Assembly (NCBI GenBank): GCA_934553285.1
Contig: CAKTFD010000069.1
Location: forward strand, 1 to 11,604
Direction: 5' to 3'
Length of the DNA: 11,604 nucleotides
Origin: an uncultured Faecalibacterium sp.
Lineage (GTDB): Bacteria; Bacillota; Clostridia; Oscillospirales; Ruminococcaceae
Position numbers and translations under genes: made by a program. Below, piece after piece: positions 1 through 6,173 of this stretch (position 1 is its first letter; the number at the start of each line of letters is the position of its first letter). The notes below the pieces were generated by a model. The model was not told the DNA's origin. It did no database searches and saw only the letters and a program-made list of their open reading frames with translations.

Positions 1-52
1 CCAGACCCCCTGCGTGTGATGCAGGTGCTCTAACCAGCTGAGCTAATCCTCC
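1..52 (-). tRNA. tRNA-Val (anticodon CAC), 5' part only
   Basis: On the minus strand the sequence reads GGAGGAT (acceptor 5' arm), TA, a GCTC/GAGC D-stem, then a CCTGC/GCAGG anticodon stem enclosing the 7-base loop ATCACAC. Loop positions 34-36 are CAC, which decodes the Val codon GUG. The variable loop begins (GGGTC) and the window then ends, so the T-arm and the 3' acceptor strand are missing. The isotype rests on the anticodon alone. A strong promoter lies just upstream at 93-121. Confidence 0.9.
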
Positions 53-92
53 ATATTCGCTTGTGTTGTGCGCTCCGGATTGGAACGTGATT

Positions 93-121
93 ATTATAGC
101 ACGGCATCTGCCGAATTGCAA
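93..121 (-). promoter_or_regulatory. Sigma-A promoter for the tRNA-Val
   Basis: Reading the minus strand, TTGCAA (116-121) is followed by 17 bases and TATAAT (93-98). A TGC precedes the -10 box, giving an extended -10. It points at the tRNA, about 40 bases downstream. Confidence 0.75.
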
Positions 122-247
122 GCCCTAATTTTAACTTTTTTTATTTTTTGTAAAAGAAGCGGTTTTGCTGCAAAAAGAGTGTGGTATACCGGGGTGCGGC
201 GGCACCGGGCACACCATTGGGAACTGTAAAAAATGCAGATACGGCAG

Positions 248-276
248 TTGCTCTTTGCTGCAGAATCGTGTATACT
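248..276 (+). promoter_or_regulatory. Promoter for the Cys-rich membrane peptide
   Basis: TTGCTC (248-253), 17 bases, TATACT (271-276), followed after about 40 bases by the gene at 316. The -35 matches the consensus only partly and the -10 matches well. The remaining stretch from 122 to 247 is AT-rich, then GC-rich with a short GGTGC/GCACC repeat, and shows no supportable gene. Confidence 0.6.
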
Positions 277-315
277 GGGGGCAGCAAGCTGTATCAAAGA
301 AAACGAGGGATGAAA

Positions 316-480
316 ATGCTGACACTTCGTGGAATTATCACGCTGGTCGTACTGATCGTGCTGTTTGCGCTGGCGGTGGTCTGGATCTCCAGGCAGGGCG
401 GCTGGAAGGGCGAGGGCTGCAATGGCAACTGCGCCTCCTGCCACAGCCACTGTGAGGATCCGAACGCCAAGAAGAAATAA
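316..480 (+). CDS. FeoB-associated-type Cys-rich membrane peptide, 54 aa
   Basis: The product has a single hydrophobic segment at about residues 6-24, a short basic stretch, then a cysteine cluster C35-x3-C39-x2-C42-x3-C46 and a Lys-rich tail (NAKKK). This layout matches the small FeoB-associated Cys-rich membrane proteins of Firmicutes, thought to sit beside the ferrous iron transporter, although no feoA or feoB is visible here. It would be anchored in the membrane with the cysteines on one face and could bind iron or another metal (inference). The ATG at 316 is preferred because GAGGG at 305-309 lies 6 bases upstream; the ATG at 310 would leave no spacing. The gene is monocistronic between its own promoter and a strong terminator. 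Confidence 0.7.
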   Translation: MLTLRGIITLVVLIVLFALAVVWISRQGGWKGEGCNGNCASCHSHCEDPNAKKK

Positions 481-488
481 CCAAAAAC

Positions 489-530
489 GGGGCTGCTGCA
501 CATCCTTTGGTGCAGCAGCCCCATTTTGCT
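489..530 (+). terminator. Bidirectional rho-independent terminator
   Basis: A perfect 13-bp stem, GGGGCTGCTGCAC (489-501) and GTGCAGCAGCCCC (510-522), has an 8-base loop and is followed by ATTTTGCT. On the other strand the stem is followed by GTTTTTGG, so it can also stop the minus-strand pair that ends at 533. Confidence 0.85.
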
Positions 531-532
531 GC

Positions 533-826
533 TCAGAACGCGCCGCGCTGGGCGGCGTAAACGGCTACGGTGCTCAAAAGATCCTGCAGCGCTTTCTGGT
601 AGGTAGTGCGGCCGATATGCAGCCGCTCCAGGATATCGTCTTCCGGGCGGTTCTCAAAGAACCGCATCCGCATCAGGTCTGCCCGCAGAGGGTCGTGCTC
701 CTGATAATAGGCGATGCTGGCATCGATGGCTTGCTGCCAGCGGCGGTTTTCCGCCGAGCGCGCCCAGTGGCGGGCGCCGTACTTGCGCAGGGCGTTCCGG
801 GTCAGTTTTCGCTGTTCCAGGGTCAC
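533..826 (-). CDS. Small sigma-70 region 4-like / phage activator-like protein, 97 aa
   Basis: I do not recognise a named family with certainty. The protein is charged and helical. Its C-terminal part (about residues 62-85, DDILERLHIGRTTYQKALQ) has the look of the sigma region 4-type helix-turn-helix found in phage late-transcription activators of the RinA/ArpU kind. It begins with GTG at 826, which overlaps the stop of the upstream HTH gene by 4 bases (GTGA), with AGGAGG 8 bases upstream. Start choice and translational coupling are therefore well supported. The pair would be transcribed from the strong promoter at 1135-1163 and ends just before the terminator at 489-522. A role as activator or alternative specificity factor is inference. 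Confidence 0.65.
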   Translation of the reverse strand: MTLEQRKLTRNALRKYGARHWARSAENRRWQQAIDASIAYYQEHDPLRADLMRMRFFENRPEDDILERLHIGRTTYQKALQDLLSTVAVYAAQRGAF

Positions 827-1086
827 AGGCGTTTCCTCCTTTGCGGCAGCTCCAGCACAGCACTGCGGGAAAAACGATTCTCTGCATCAAAAAAGCAGGC
901 ATCCCGCTCGGCCATCGTCAGCCCCAGCATGGTGGCTAGTTTTTCCGCTTCGTCCAGCTTGAACTGGGTCTCGCCCAGCAGTTTGTGCCGCAGGGTGTTG
1001 CTGCTGATCTGCAGCACACTGGCCACATACTGCAGTTTGTACCCGCTGTCCTGGATGTAGGTGTAGATCAGGTTTGTATTCGCCAT
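823..1086 (-). CDS. Small HTH regulator, phage-like, 87 aa
   Basis: Residues about 15-62 form a Cro/Xre-like helix-turn-helix (KLQYVASVLQISSNTLRHKL, then FKLDEAEKLATMLGL). The C-terminus is short and basic (PQRRKRL). Similar small proteins occur in prophage early regions and in mobile-element regulatory modules of Clostridia. The ATG at 1086 has AAGGAG 7 bases upstream; a longer reading frame exists further upstream but lacks a site and would run through the promoter and repressor region. The gene is the first of a two-gene operon that faces away from the S24 repressor, the usual geometry of a lysogenic switch. Its target and partner are unknown. Confidence 0.75.
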   Translation of the reverse strand: MANTNLIYTYIQDSGYKLQYVASVLQISSNTLRHKLLGETQFKLDEAEKLATMLGLTMAERDACFFDAENRFSRSAVLELPQRRKRL

Positions 1087-1104
1087 GGCTTCGCTCCTTT
1101 TGTA

Positions 1105-1180
1105 ATTTTTGCGTGAATAACAATCATTGGTTGTATTATATGTCGTTGTTGACTGATTGTCAACCGTAAAACGCAAAAAT
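1105..1180. promoter_or_regulatory. Operator cluster between the HTH pair and the S24 repressor
   Basis: Three nested inverted repeats are visible. GTTGAC-TGATT-GTCAAC (1148-1164) is perfect and covers the minus-strand -35. ACAATCATTGGTTGT (1120-1134) is an imperfect palindrome (two mismatched positions, one in each arm) just downstream of the -10. A 10-bp perfect pair, ATTTTTGCGT (1105-1114) and ACGCAAAAAT (1171-1180), brackets both. A further TTGTTGA half-site lies near 1190. The layout suggests binding of the neighbouring S24 repressor. Confidence 0.6.
1135..1163 (-). promoter_or_regulatory. Perfect-consensus promoter of the minus-strand HTH pair
   Basis: On the minus strand TTGACA (1158-1163), exactly 17 bases and TATAAT (1135-1140) give an exact sigma-A consensus. 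It points at the HTH gene starting at 1086. Its strength implies that it must be held off, which fits the palindromes at 1148-1164 and 1120-1134 that cover the -35 and the start region. Confidence 0.85.
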
Positions 1181-1192
1181 CCTCCCAAATTG

Positions 1193-1221
1193 TTGATTTT
1201 CAGGAAATTTTCTGCTATACT
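1193..1221 (+). promoter_or_regulatory. Promoter of the S24 repressor operon
   Basis: TTGATT (1193-1198), 17 bases, TATACT (1216-1221), with TGC directly before the -10 box (extended -10). It lies 54 bases upstream of the repressor start and overlaps a GTTGA half-site, which allows autoregulation. Confidence 0.75.
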
Positions 1222-1275
1222 CAAGCCAGAATATCGGTTTACTTGCCACAACGCATAGTTTTCAGGAGAGCTGTT

Positions 1276-1896
1276 ATGTCTGATCTGAGCACCCGTGTCC
1301 GTCTGCGTCGGGAGCAGCTGGGGCTTTCGCAGGAAGAGCTGGCCCGGCGCATGGGTTACCGTTCCCGTTCCTCCATCACAAAACTGGAAAAAGGGATCAA
1401 CGATCTGCCGCAGTCCAAGGTAGAAGAACTGGCGCAGGCGCTGGAGACCACGCCCGCCGCCCTGCTGGGGCTGGGCACCGCACCTGCCTGCCCGCCGGGC
1501 TTTGAGCCACTGCCTGCCATGGTGCAGGTGCCGCTGATCGGTTCCATCGCCTGCGGCACCCCCATTACGGCCGAGCAGAACATCGAGTGCTATATCGGGG
1601 TGCCCGCTGCCTGGCACGCGGATTTTGCGCTGACCTGCCATGGCGACAGCATGGCCCCCACCATCTGCAATGGGGATATCGTGTGCATCCGCTGCCAGCC
1701 CGAGGTGGAGCAGGGGCAGATCGCCGCTGTGCGGGTAGGAGAGGAAGCCACCCTCAAGCATTTCCATCGACAGGGCGATGCCGTGATGCTGCTGGCGGAT
1801 AACGCAGCAGTCTGCCCGCCCATGTTCTTTGCCGGGGAGCAGCTGTCGGCGCTGCACATCGAGGGCAGAGCCGTGGGGCTTTGCCGCGGCTTATAA
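1276..1896 (+). CDS. LexA/CI-type HTH-S24 self-cleaving repressor, 206 aa
   Basis: Residues 3-62 form an Xre helix-turn-helix (LSQEELARRMGYRSRSSITK). Residues about 83-205 form a peptidase S24 domain. The catalytic serine is S125 in GDSMAPT and the general-base lysine is K161 in EATLKHF. The expected autocleavage bond is Cys93-Gly94 in SIACGTP. Such repressors are cleaved when bound to RecA filaments, so the gene probably releases its targets on DNA damage. The ATG at 1276 has AGGAG 7 bases upstream; upstream in-frame ATG codons have no site. It diverges from the minus-strand HTH pair across a consensus promoter and palindromes. It could be the host LexA, but the partner genes favour a prophage-like CI/ImmR role. 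Confidence 0.88.
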   Translation: MSDLSTRVRLRREQLGLSQEELARRMGYRSRSSITKLEKGINDLPQSKVEELAQALETTPAALLGLGTAPACPPGFEPLPAMVQVPLIGSIACGTPITAEQNIECYIGVPAAWHADFALTCHGDSMAPTICNGDIVCIRCQPEVEQGQIAAVRVGEEATLKHFHRQGDAVMLLADNAAVCPPMFFAGEQLSALHIEGRAVGLCRGL

Positions 1897-1910
1897 AAAA
1901 GGAGCAGCTT

Positions 1911-2129
1911 ATGTTCAGTAAAAAAAGACCCTCCGCATCTTATGACCCCGCCGCGCAGCGGCCGGTGCTGCGGTGCAGTATCTGCACCGGGGAGCAGGTG
2001 GCCGGGTTTCAGGATCTGCGCACCGGCCACTTTGCAGAGGTGCAGCTGATCCGCAGCCCGCAGGAATTGCAGGACTTCCGCAGCCGGTACGGCATCCCGG
2101 AGGACTACCCGATCGAAAAGATCTATTGA
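1911..2129 (+). CDS. Conserved small protein of unknown function, 72 aa
   Basis: A short soluble protein starting MFSKKRP, with a central segment LRCSICTGEQVAGFQD and a tail ending PEDYPIEKIY. From memory, similar 65-75-residue proteins with an ICTGEQVAGF motif are common in Clostridia and are often labelled aspartate dehydrogenase by transfer. The length rules out that enzyme, and there is no nucleotide-binding fold. No membrane segment or signal is seen. It starts 14 bases after the repressor stop with AAAGGAG as its site and ends 14 bases before trmO, so it belongs to the same operon. The function is unknown. Confidence 0.75.
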   Translation: MFSKKRPSASYDPAAQRPVLRCSICTGEQVAGFQDLRTGHFAEVQLIRSPQELQDFRSRYGIPEDYPIEKIY

Positions 2130-2143
2130 GCAAGGAGTTCATC

Positions 2144-2842
2144 ATGCAGCATGCACCCGAAGCCATGACCCTGAAAGTCATCGCCCATATCCATACGGCA
2201 TTTCCCACCAAGTTTGGCATCCCGCGCCAGAGTGGGCTTGTGGAGGAGCTGCGGGGGGAGATCGTTTTCACCCCGGAATACCGCAGCCCCGATGCCCTGC
2301 GCGGGCTGGAAGCGTTCAGCCACATCTGGCTGGTGTGGCAGTTTTCCGGCGCAGTGCGGGAGAACTGGTCGCCCACTGTGCGCCCGCCGCGCCTGGGCGG
2401 CAACACCCGCGTAGGCGTGTTTGCCACACGGTCGCCTTTCCGGCCCAATCCGCTGGGGCTTTCCAGCGTAAAGCTGGAAGCTATCGAGCAGCGCCCGGAT
2501 GTGGGGCCGGTGCTCATCGTGCGGGGCGCTGACCTGATGGACGGCACCCCCATCTACGATATCAAGCCCTACATCCCTTATGCAGACTGCCACCCGGATG
2601 CCGCCGAAGGCTTTACCGGCCAGACCCAGGCCCATCATCTGGAGGTATCCTGCCCGCCGGAGCTGTGGCAGACTGTTCCGGCAGATGACCGCGCTGCGCT
2701 GCACGGCGTGCTGTGCAACGACCCTCGCCCCTCCTACCAGCACGACCCCCAGCGGGTGTACGGCATGGAGTTTGCCGGGCTGGAGGTACATTTTACCGTG
2801 GATGGTGCCCTGCTTACCGTGCGGGACATCACCCGGCTATAA
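2144..2842 (+). CDS. trmO: TrmO (TsaA/YaeB family) tRNA m6t6A37 methyltransferase, 232 aa
   Basis: The family N6-methylates threonylcarbamoyl-A37 in ANN-decoding tRNAs using S-adenosylmethionine. The beta-barrel SAM domain (about residues 10-150) is recognisable from FPTKFGIPRQS (20-30), SHIWLVWQF (59-67), the signature ATRSPFRPNPLGLS (94-107) and DLMDGTPIYDIKPYIPYAD (130-148). The C-terminal part (about 160-232) includes NDPRPSY and VYGMEF. The length is normal for the long form. The ATG at 2144 has AAGGAG 7 bases upstream; M8 at 2165 has no site. It is third in the operon headed by the S24 repressor, and the next gene follows after 12 bases. A metabolic link to its neighbours is not obvious. 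Confidence 0.9.
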   Translation: MQHAPEAMTLKVIAHIHTAFPTKFGIPRQSGLVEELRGEIVFTPEYRSPDALRGLEAFSHIWLVWQFSGAVRENWSPTVRPPRLGGNTRVGVFATRSPFRPNPLGLSSVKLEAIEQRPDVGPVLIVRGADLMDGTPIYDIKPYIPYADCHPDAAEGFTGQTQAHHLEVSCPPELWQTVPADDRAALHGVLCNDPRPSYQHDPQRVYGMEFAGLEVHFTVDGALLTVRDITRL

Positions 2843-2854
2843 AAGGAGCCGCTC

Positions 2855-3733
2855 ATGGAATTGCGGACCGTTAATACCTTTTTACATATTGCAGAACTGC
2901 ACAGCTTTTCCCGCACAGCGCGGCAGCTGGGCTACTCGCAATCGGCCGTGTCCTCCCAGATCGCACAGCTGGAAGCGGAACTGGGCACCCCGCTGTTTGA
3001 CCGCGTGGGCAAGACCGTGCGCCTGACCGATGCCGGGCAGACCTTTCTGGGCTATGCCCGCACCCTGCTGGAAACTGCCCAGCAGGCGCAGGCCGCCCTG
3101 CAGCCCGCCCAGCAGGTGCGGGGCAGCCTGCGCATCGCCCTGGCGGATTCGGTGTGCAGCACCTTTCTGCCCGGGCTGCTGCAGCGCTACCATGCCCGCT
3201 GCCCGCAGGTGGAACTGGTGCTGCATACGGCCTCGGCAGACGAGATGCTGCAGCTGCTGAGCACTAACCAGGTGGACCTGGTCTACACGCTGGACCAGCC
3301 CCTGCTGCAGCCCGCGCTGGTGCTGGCCGCAGATGTGCCGGAGCCGGTGTGTTTTATTGCACCGCCGCAGCACCCGCTGGCACGGGCAGGTGCCATCCCG
3401 CTGGATATCCTGCCGCAGCAGGAGTTCCTGCTCACCGAGCGGGGCATGAGCTACCGGGATGCGCTGGATCAGTGCCTGGCGGCCCGGGGGCTTGCCATCC
3501 ACCCGTATCTGGAGCTGGGCAGCGCCGCGCTGCTGTGCCAGATGGCCGAGCAGGGCATGGGGCTGTCCTTCCTGCCGGAATACATCGTGCGCAGCGCACT
3601 GGCCGAGAACCGTCTGGTGCGCCTGAATGTGCCGGACTGCACCGTTATCATGCACCGGCAGCTGTTCTACCACCGCGATAAATGGGTGACCCCGCAGATG
3701 AACGTATTTATTGAGCTGGTGCAGCAGGGCTGA
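2855..3733 (+). CDS. LysR-family transcriptional regulator, 292 aa
   Basis: The N-terminal winged HTH (about residues 1-60) is typical: ELRTVNTFLHIAELHSFSRT, then YSQSAVSSQIAQLEAELGTP, then LFDRVGKTVRLTDAG. The rest (about 90-290) is a periplasmic-binding-like effector domain beginning GSLRIALADSV. The length is standard for the family. AAAAGGAG precedes the ATG, which lies 12 bases after the trmO stop, so it is co-transcribed. LysR proteins normally control a divergent neighbour; here no divergent target is present, so the regulon is unknown. The operon ends at the terminator 3747-3790. The coding sequence is markedly GC-rich, in contrast to the gene that follows. Confidence 0.9.
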   Translation: MELRTVNTFLHIAELHSFSRTARQLGYSQSAVSSQIAQLEAELGTPLFDRVGKTVRLTDAGQTFLGYARTLLETAQQAQAALQPAQQVRGSLRIALADSVCSTFLPGLLQRYHARCPQVELVLHTASADEMLQLLSTNQVDLVYTLDQPLLQPALVLAADVPEPVCFIAPPQHPLARAGAIPLDILPQQEFLLTERGMSYRDALDQCLAARGLAIHPYLELGSAALLCQMAEQGMGLSFLPEYIVRSALAENRLVRLNVPDCTVIMHRQLFYHRDKWVTPQMNVFIELVQQG

Positions 3734-3740
3734 TCGTTCC

Positions 3741-3818
3741 GCTAAAAAACCTCCCGAGATCTTTTACAGATCAAGGGAGGTTTCTTTTGTTGATAGCGGT
3801 TTGCCGTTTTGACAGGCG
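3741..3818 (+). repeat. 78-bp direct repeat, copy 1
   Basis: This segment matches 6979-7056 at 76 of 78 positions; the differences are at 3795 (A versus G) and 3805 (C versus T). It contains a complete bidirectional terminator and stops right at the stop codon of the ABC exporter gene. The two copies bracket the AT-richer bacteriocin-like cassette. Confidence 0.9.
3747..3790 (+). terminator. Bidirectional terminator, copy 1 (LysR gene / ABC exporter gene)
   Basis: The outer stem AAACCTCCC (3747-3755) pairs with GGGAGGTTT (3775-3783), and the inner stem GATCT (3758-3762) with AGATC (3768-3772). On the plus strand TTTCTTTTGTT follows; on the minus strand a run of six T follows. It can end both the LysR operon and the convergent exporter gene. 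Confidence 0.85.
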
Positions 3819-3837
3819 CTATTTTTGAAAATTGCGA
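3805..3837 (-). repeat. Cassette-end repeat, left copy (inverted relative to 6928-6960)
   Basis: On the minus strand it starts TCGCAATTTTCAAAAATAG and continues GCGCCTGTC AAAACG. It matches the plus-strand sequence at 6928-6960 at 29 of 33 positions, so the two lie as inverted repeats at the cassette ends. Here the repeat includes the last codons (Asn-Phe-Gln-Lys) and stop of the exporter gene. Confidence 0.7.
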
Positions 3838-6002
3838 CAGTCGAAATTGTTTTGCGCGTTCCAAAGTCTGGAATACAAACCGTTTTGTTTTATCAGCTCC
3901 TGATGTCTCCCGCTCTCTACAATTTGACCTTCATGCAATACATAGATCTTATCACATAATTGTATGGTGGAAAGCCGATGTGCAATGATCAAACTTGTCA
4001 TCTCAGCATCCTGCGCATGGAGTGCATTTTTTATGGCTTCTTCTGTAATAGGATCCATATTGCTGGTTGCTTCATCCAAAATCAACAACTGTGGTTTCCT
4101 TAAAAGTGCCCTTGCAATGGCCAGACGCTGGCGCTGACCGCCGGAGAGATTGGCTCCATTTTCATCGAGCGGAGTTTGGTATTTCAGCGGTAGTTTTTGA
4201 ACAAATTCATCTATGCAGCATATTTTGCATACTGCCTGGATTTCTTCATCCGTTACCTCCGGATTTCCCAGTTTCAAATTGTTTTCTACGGTGTCTGCAA
4301 AAAGGAAGGTGTTCTGGCTCACATATGCTATCTGGCTTCGCAGCTTTTTTACGTCAAGTGCTTGAAGATTTATATCATCTAATAGGATCTCGCCCTTTTC
4401 CGGTTCATAAAATCGCAGAAGGAGTTTTGCAAGCGTTGTTTTTCCGCTGCCGCTTTCCCCTACGATTGCGATTTTTTCGCCCCGATGGAAGGTAAAATTG
4501 ATATCCTTTAAGGTAAGCTCCTGATTTCCGTATCGAAAGTCGATATGCTGCAGACACCATTGCTCTGCTTTTGGCAGATCCACGCTCTCAGACAATTCTT
4601 TTTCCGCCGGGATCTCCAGAATATCATTCAATCTTTCTGCTGCAACAAAGGCCGATTGTACCATCGGCTGCAATTGGCACAGATTTTTTACGGGTTGTGT
4701 AAAATAGACCAAAAGTGCGTAAAAAGTTATCAATGTGCCTGTTTCCATTTTTCCTGTGAACACAAGCCAGAATCCTGCCCACAGGATCATCATGGTTCCG
4801 ATCTGCTCTATACTTCCCGTGATTACTTCCTGTGAAACTGAAAACCAGCTTACCTCGACAACTGCATCTATAAAGGCAAGAAATTTTTCCGATATTCTTT
4901 CTTTCACCTGTTTATTGGCACAGGATGCTTTTACCGTTTCCAGGCCATCAACGCTTTCTTTAAAATACGACTGAAAATTAGCGTTTTCCTCCATCATTTT
5001 ACGGTTTCCGGTTTCAATTGGTTTTCTGTAAAGCGCTACAACGATCACATAAGCGATAACCATGCAAAATGCAATTCCACAAAGGCTCTGGCTTTGTAAA
5101 AACAGGATCACGCCACATGCAATGACCATTACTGTGTCTAAAAGCAGGGTCAACGTTGCACCGGAAAGGGCTTGCCGGATCGTTGCAATATCCGATAACC
5201 GCGACATATATTCGCCCGTCTGCCGGACAGCAGCTTCTGAAATTGGAATATCGATCAGATGTTCATAGTAGGAACGGGAGAGATTCAAATCGATTTTTTT
5301 AGAAACGGACAGGAGCAAATTTCCTCGAACAAGTTGAAGTATTCCCTGCAGCAGATACAATCCGATCATTCCCGGAAAAATCACCTTTGCCAACGCCCAT
5401 TTTTGTCTTATATTGATAGCATCATTCATGATGACTTTGAACACAAAGGCGCCAAGGATCCCAACACCCGCTGTGAGCATTGAAAGAAGCAGAATAGCAG
5501 CTGCACTATGGAGCATCCCTTTCCAGAATTTCAAAAAACGTATCGACCTTCCATGCATTTGATTTTCTGGATGGAAAGAACGCGTTTTGGTAAATGAAAC
5601 GATGTAGCCTGTCCACCGTTCAAAGAACTTTGCAGATGCAAGCCGGTGCTTTCCTTTTCCGGGATCAGCAATTTCAAACAAACCGTTTTTATAACCATAA
5701 ACTACCACAAAATGAAGCATTGCGCTTTCAGAGACAGTATGTGCAATAAATGGGAACAGGATCTCATGTTTTGCAATGCCTTCCATCAGATCTTTTTCGG
5801 TTCCAGAAAGTGCCTGCCCAAGTAATCCTATTTGTTCTGCACCATCCACCAAACCATACAGATTTGTGCCGTTCCTGTCGGTTTTTGTCATTTCCCGGAA
5901 TCTTGAAAGCGGCATTTCTATCCCATAATAGGAAGCGATCATTGCAAGGCAAGCCGCGCCGCAATCTCGTTCATCATGTTGTAGAATAATTTTCAAAGCC
6001 AT
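3819..6002 (-). CDS. Peptidase-containing ABC exporter (C39 bacteriocin/RiPP type), 727 aa
   Basis: This is a full-length bifunctional exporter that cuts a leader after Gly-Gly and secretes the core peptide. The C39 protease (about residues 1-145) has oxyanion Q8, catalytic C14 (RDCGAAC), H97 (MLHFVVVYGY) and D113 (ADPGKG). The transmembrane domain spans about 160-450. The ATPase domain (about 482-720) has Walker A GESGSGKTT (515-523), Q563, signature LSGGQ (619-623), Walker B LLILDEA (639-645) and switch H675. All key residues are intact. The ATG at 6002 has AAGGAG upstream. It lies 171 bases downstream of the double-glycine peptide gene, its evident substrate. The gene is visibly more AT-rich than the LysR and trmO genes, suggesting transfer. 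No separate accessory protein is encoded nearby. Confidence 0.95.
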   Translation of the reverse strand: MALKIILQHDERDCGAACLAMIASYYGIEMPLSRFREMTKTDRNGTNLYGLVDGAEQIGLLGQALSGTEKDLMEGIAKHEILFPFIAHTVSESAMLHFVVVYGYKNGLFEIADPGKGKHRLASAKFFERWTGYIVSFTKTRSFHPENQMHGRSIRFLKFWKGMLHSAAAILLLSMLTAGVGILGAFVFKVIMNDAINIRQKWALAKVIFPGMIGLYLLQGILQLVRGNLLLSVSKKIDLNLSRSYYEHLIDIPISEAAVRQTGEYMSRLSDIATIRQALSGATLTLLLDTVMVIACGVILFLQSQSLCGIAFCMVIAYVIVVALYRKPIETGNRKMMEENANFQSYFKESVDGLETVKASCANKQVKERISEKFLAFIDAVVEVSWFSVSQEVITGSIEQIGTMMILWAGFWLVFTGKMETGTLITFYALLVYFTQPVKNLCQLQPMVQSAFVAAERLNDILEIPAEKELSESVDLPKAEQWCLQHIDFRYGNQELTLKDINFTFHRGEKIAIVGESGSGKTTLAKLLLRFYEPEKGEILLDDINLQALDVKKLRSQIAYVSQNTFLFADTVENNLKLGNPEVTDEEIQAVCKICCIDEFVQKLPLKYQTPLDENGANLSGGQRQRLAIARALLRKPQLLILDEATSNMDPITEEAIKNALHAQDAEMTSLIIAHRLSTIQLCDKIYVLHEGQIVESGRHQELIKQNGLYSRLWNAQNNFDCRNFQK

Positions 6003-6018
6003 TCTCCTTAATACTATA

Positions 6019-6051
6019 ATATCCGGGCGTGACTATTCCACGCCCGGATAT
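6019..6051 (-). promoter_or_regulatory. Intercistronic hairpin between precursor peptide and exporter
   Basis: ATATCCGGGCGTG (6019-6031) and CACGCCCGGATAT (6039-6051) form a perfect 13-bp GC-rich stem with a 7-base loop, directly before the exporter ribosome binding site. No U-run follows on the minus strand, so it is more likely a partial terminator or RNA-stabilising or processing element than a full terminator. It could raise the peptide to exporter ratio. Confidence 0.65.
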
Positions 6052-6069
6052 TTCACTTGACTTTTTTCT

Positions 6070-6096
6070 CAATTTTCAAAAACAGTGCCTATCAAA
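6070..6096 (+). repeat. Cassette repeat, internal copy
   Basis: The 27 bases beginning CAATTTTCAAAAACAGTGCC match the copy at 6931-6957 with two differences, in the same orientation, and match 3808-3834 in inverted orientation with three. It lies in the gap between the peptide gene and the exporter. Weaker similarity to the right copy continues for another 20-30 bases (TCGATATGCAGGT versus GCGACATACAGCT). Confidence 0.65.
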
Positions 6097-6173
6097 CTGG
6101 CCTATTTTCGATATGCAGGTTGCGGATATTGCTTGTGCATTAACGCAAGCTGCTATAGAACTGACGGAAACGA

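Noticed and set aside
365..1060. 231-residue plus-strand frame over the small HTH pair
   Set aside because: It crosses a strong terminator and is antisense to two coupled genes with good starts; the translation is Arg/Ala-rich noise.
823..1857. Long 344-residue minus-strand frame covering the S24 gene
   Set aside because: Only its last 87 residues are a real gene. The upstream part is the antisense of the S24 repressor and crosses the promoter region; the start at 1086 has a good ribosome binding site.
1973..2842. 289-residue start for TrmO
   Set aside because: The extension reads through the 72-residue gene in another frame and has no ribosome binding site; the ATG at 2144 has one and gives the normal family length.
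2882..3673. 263-residue minus-strand frame inside the LysR gene
   Set aside because: Antisense frame in GC-rich DNA with Gln/His-rich composition; the plus-strand LysR domains are unambiguous.
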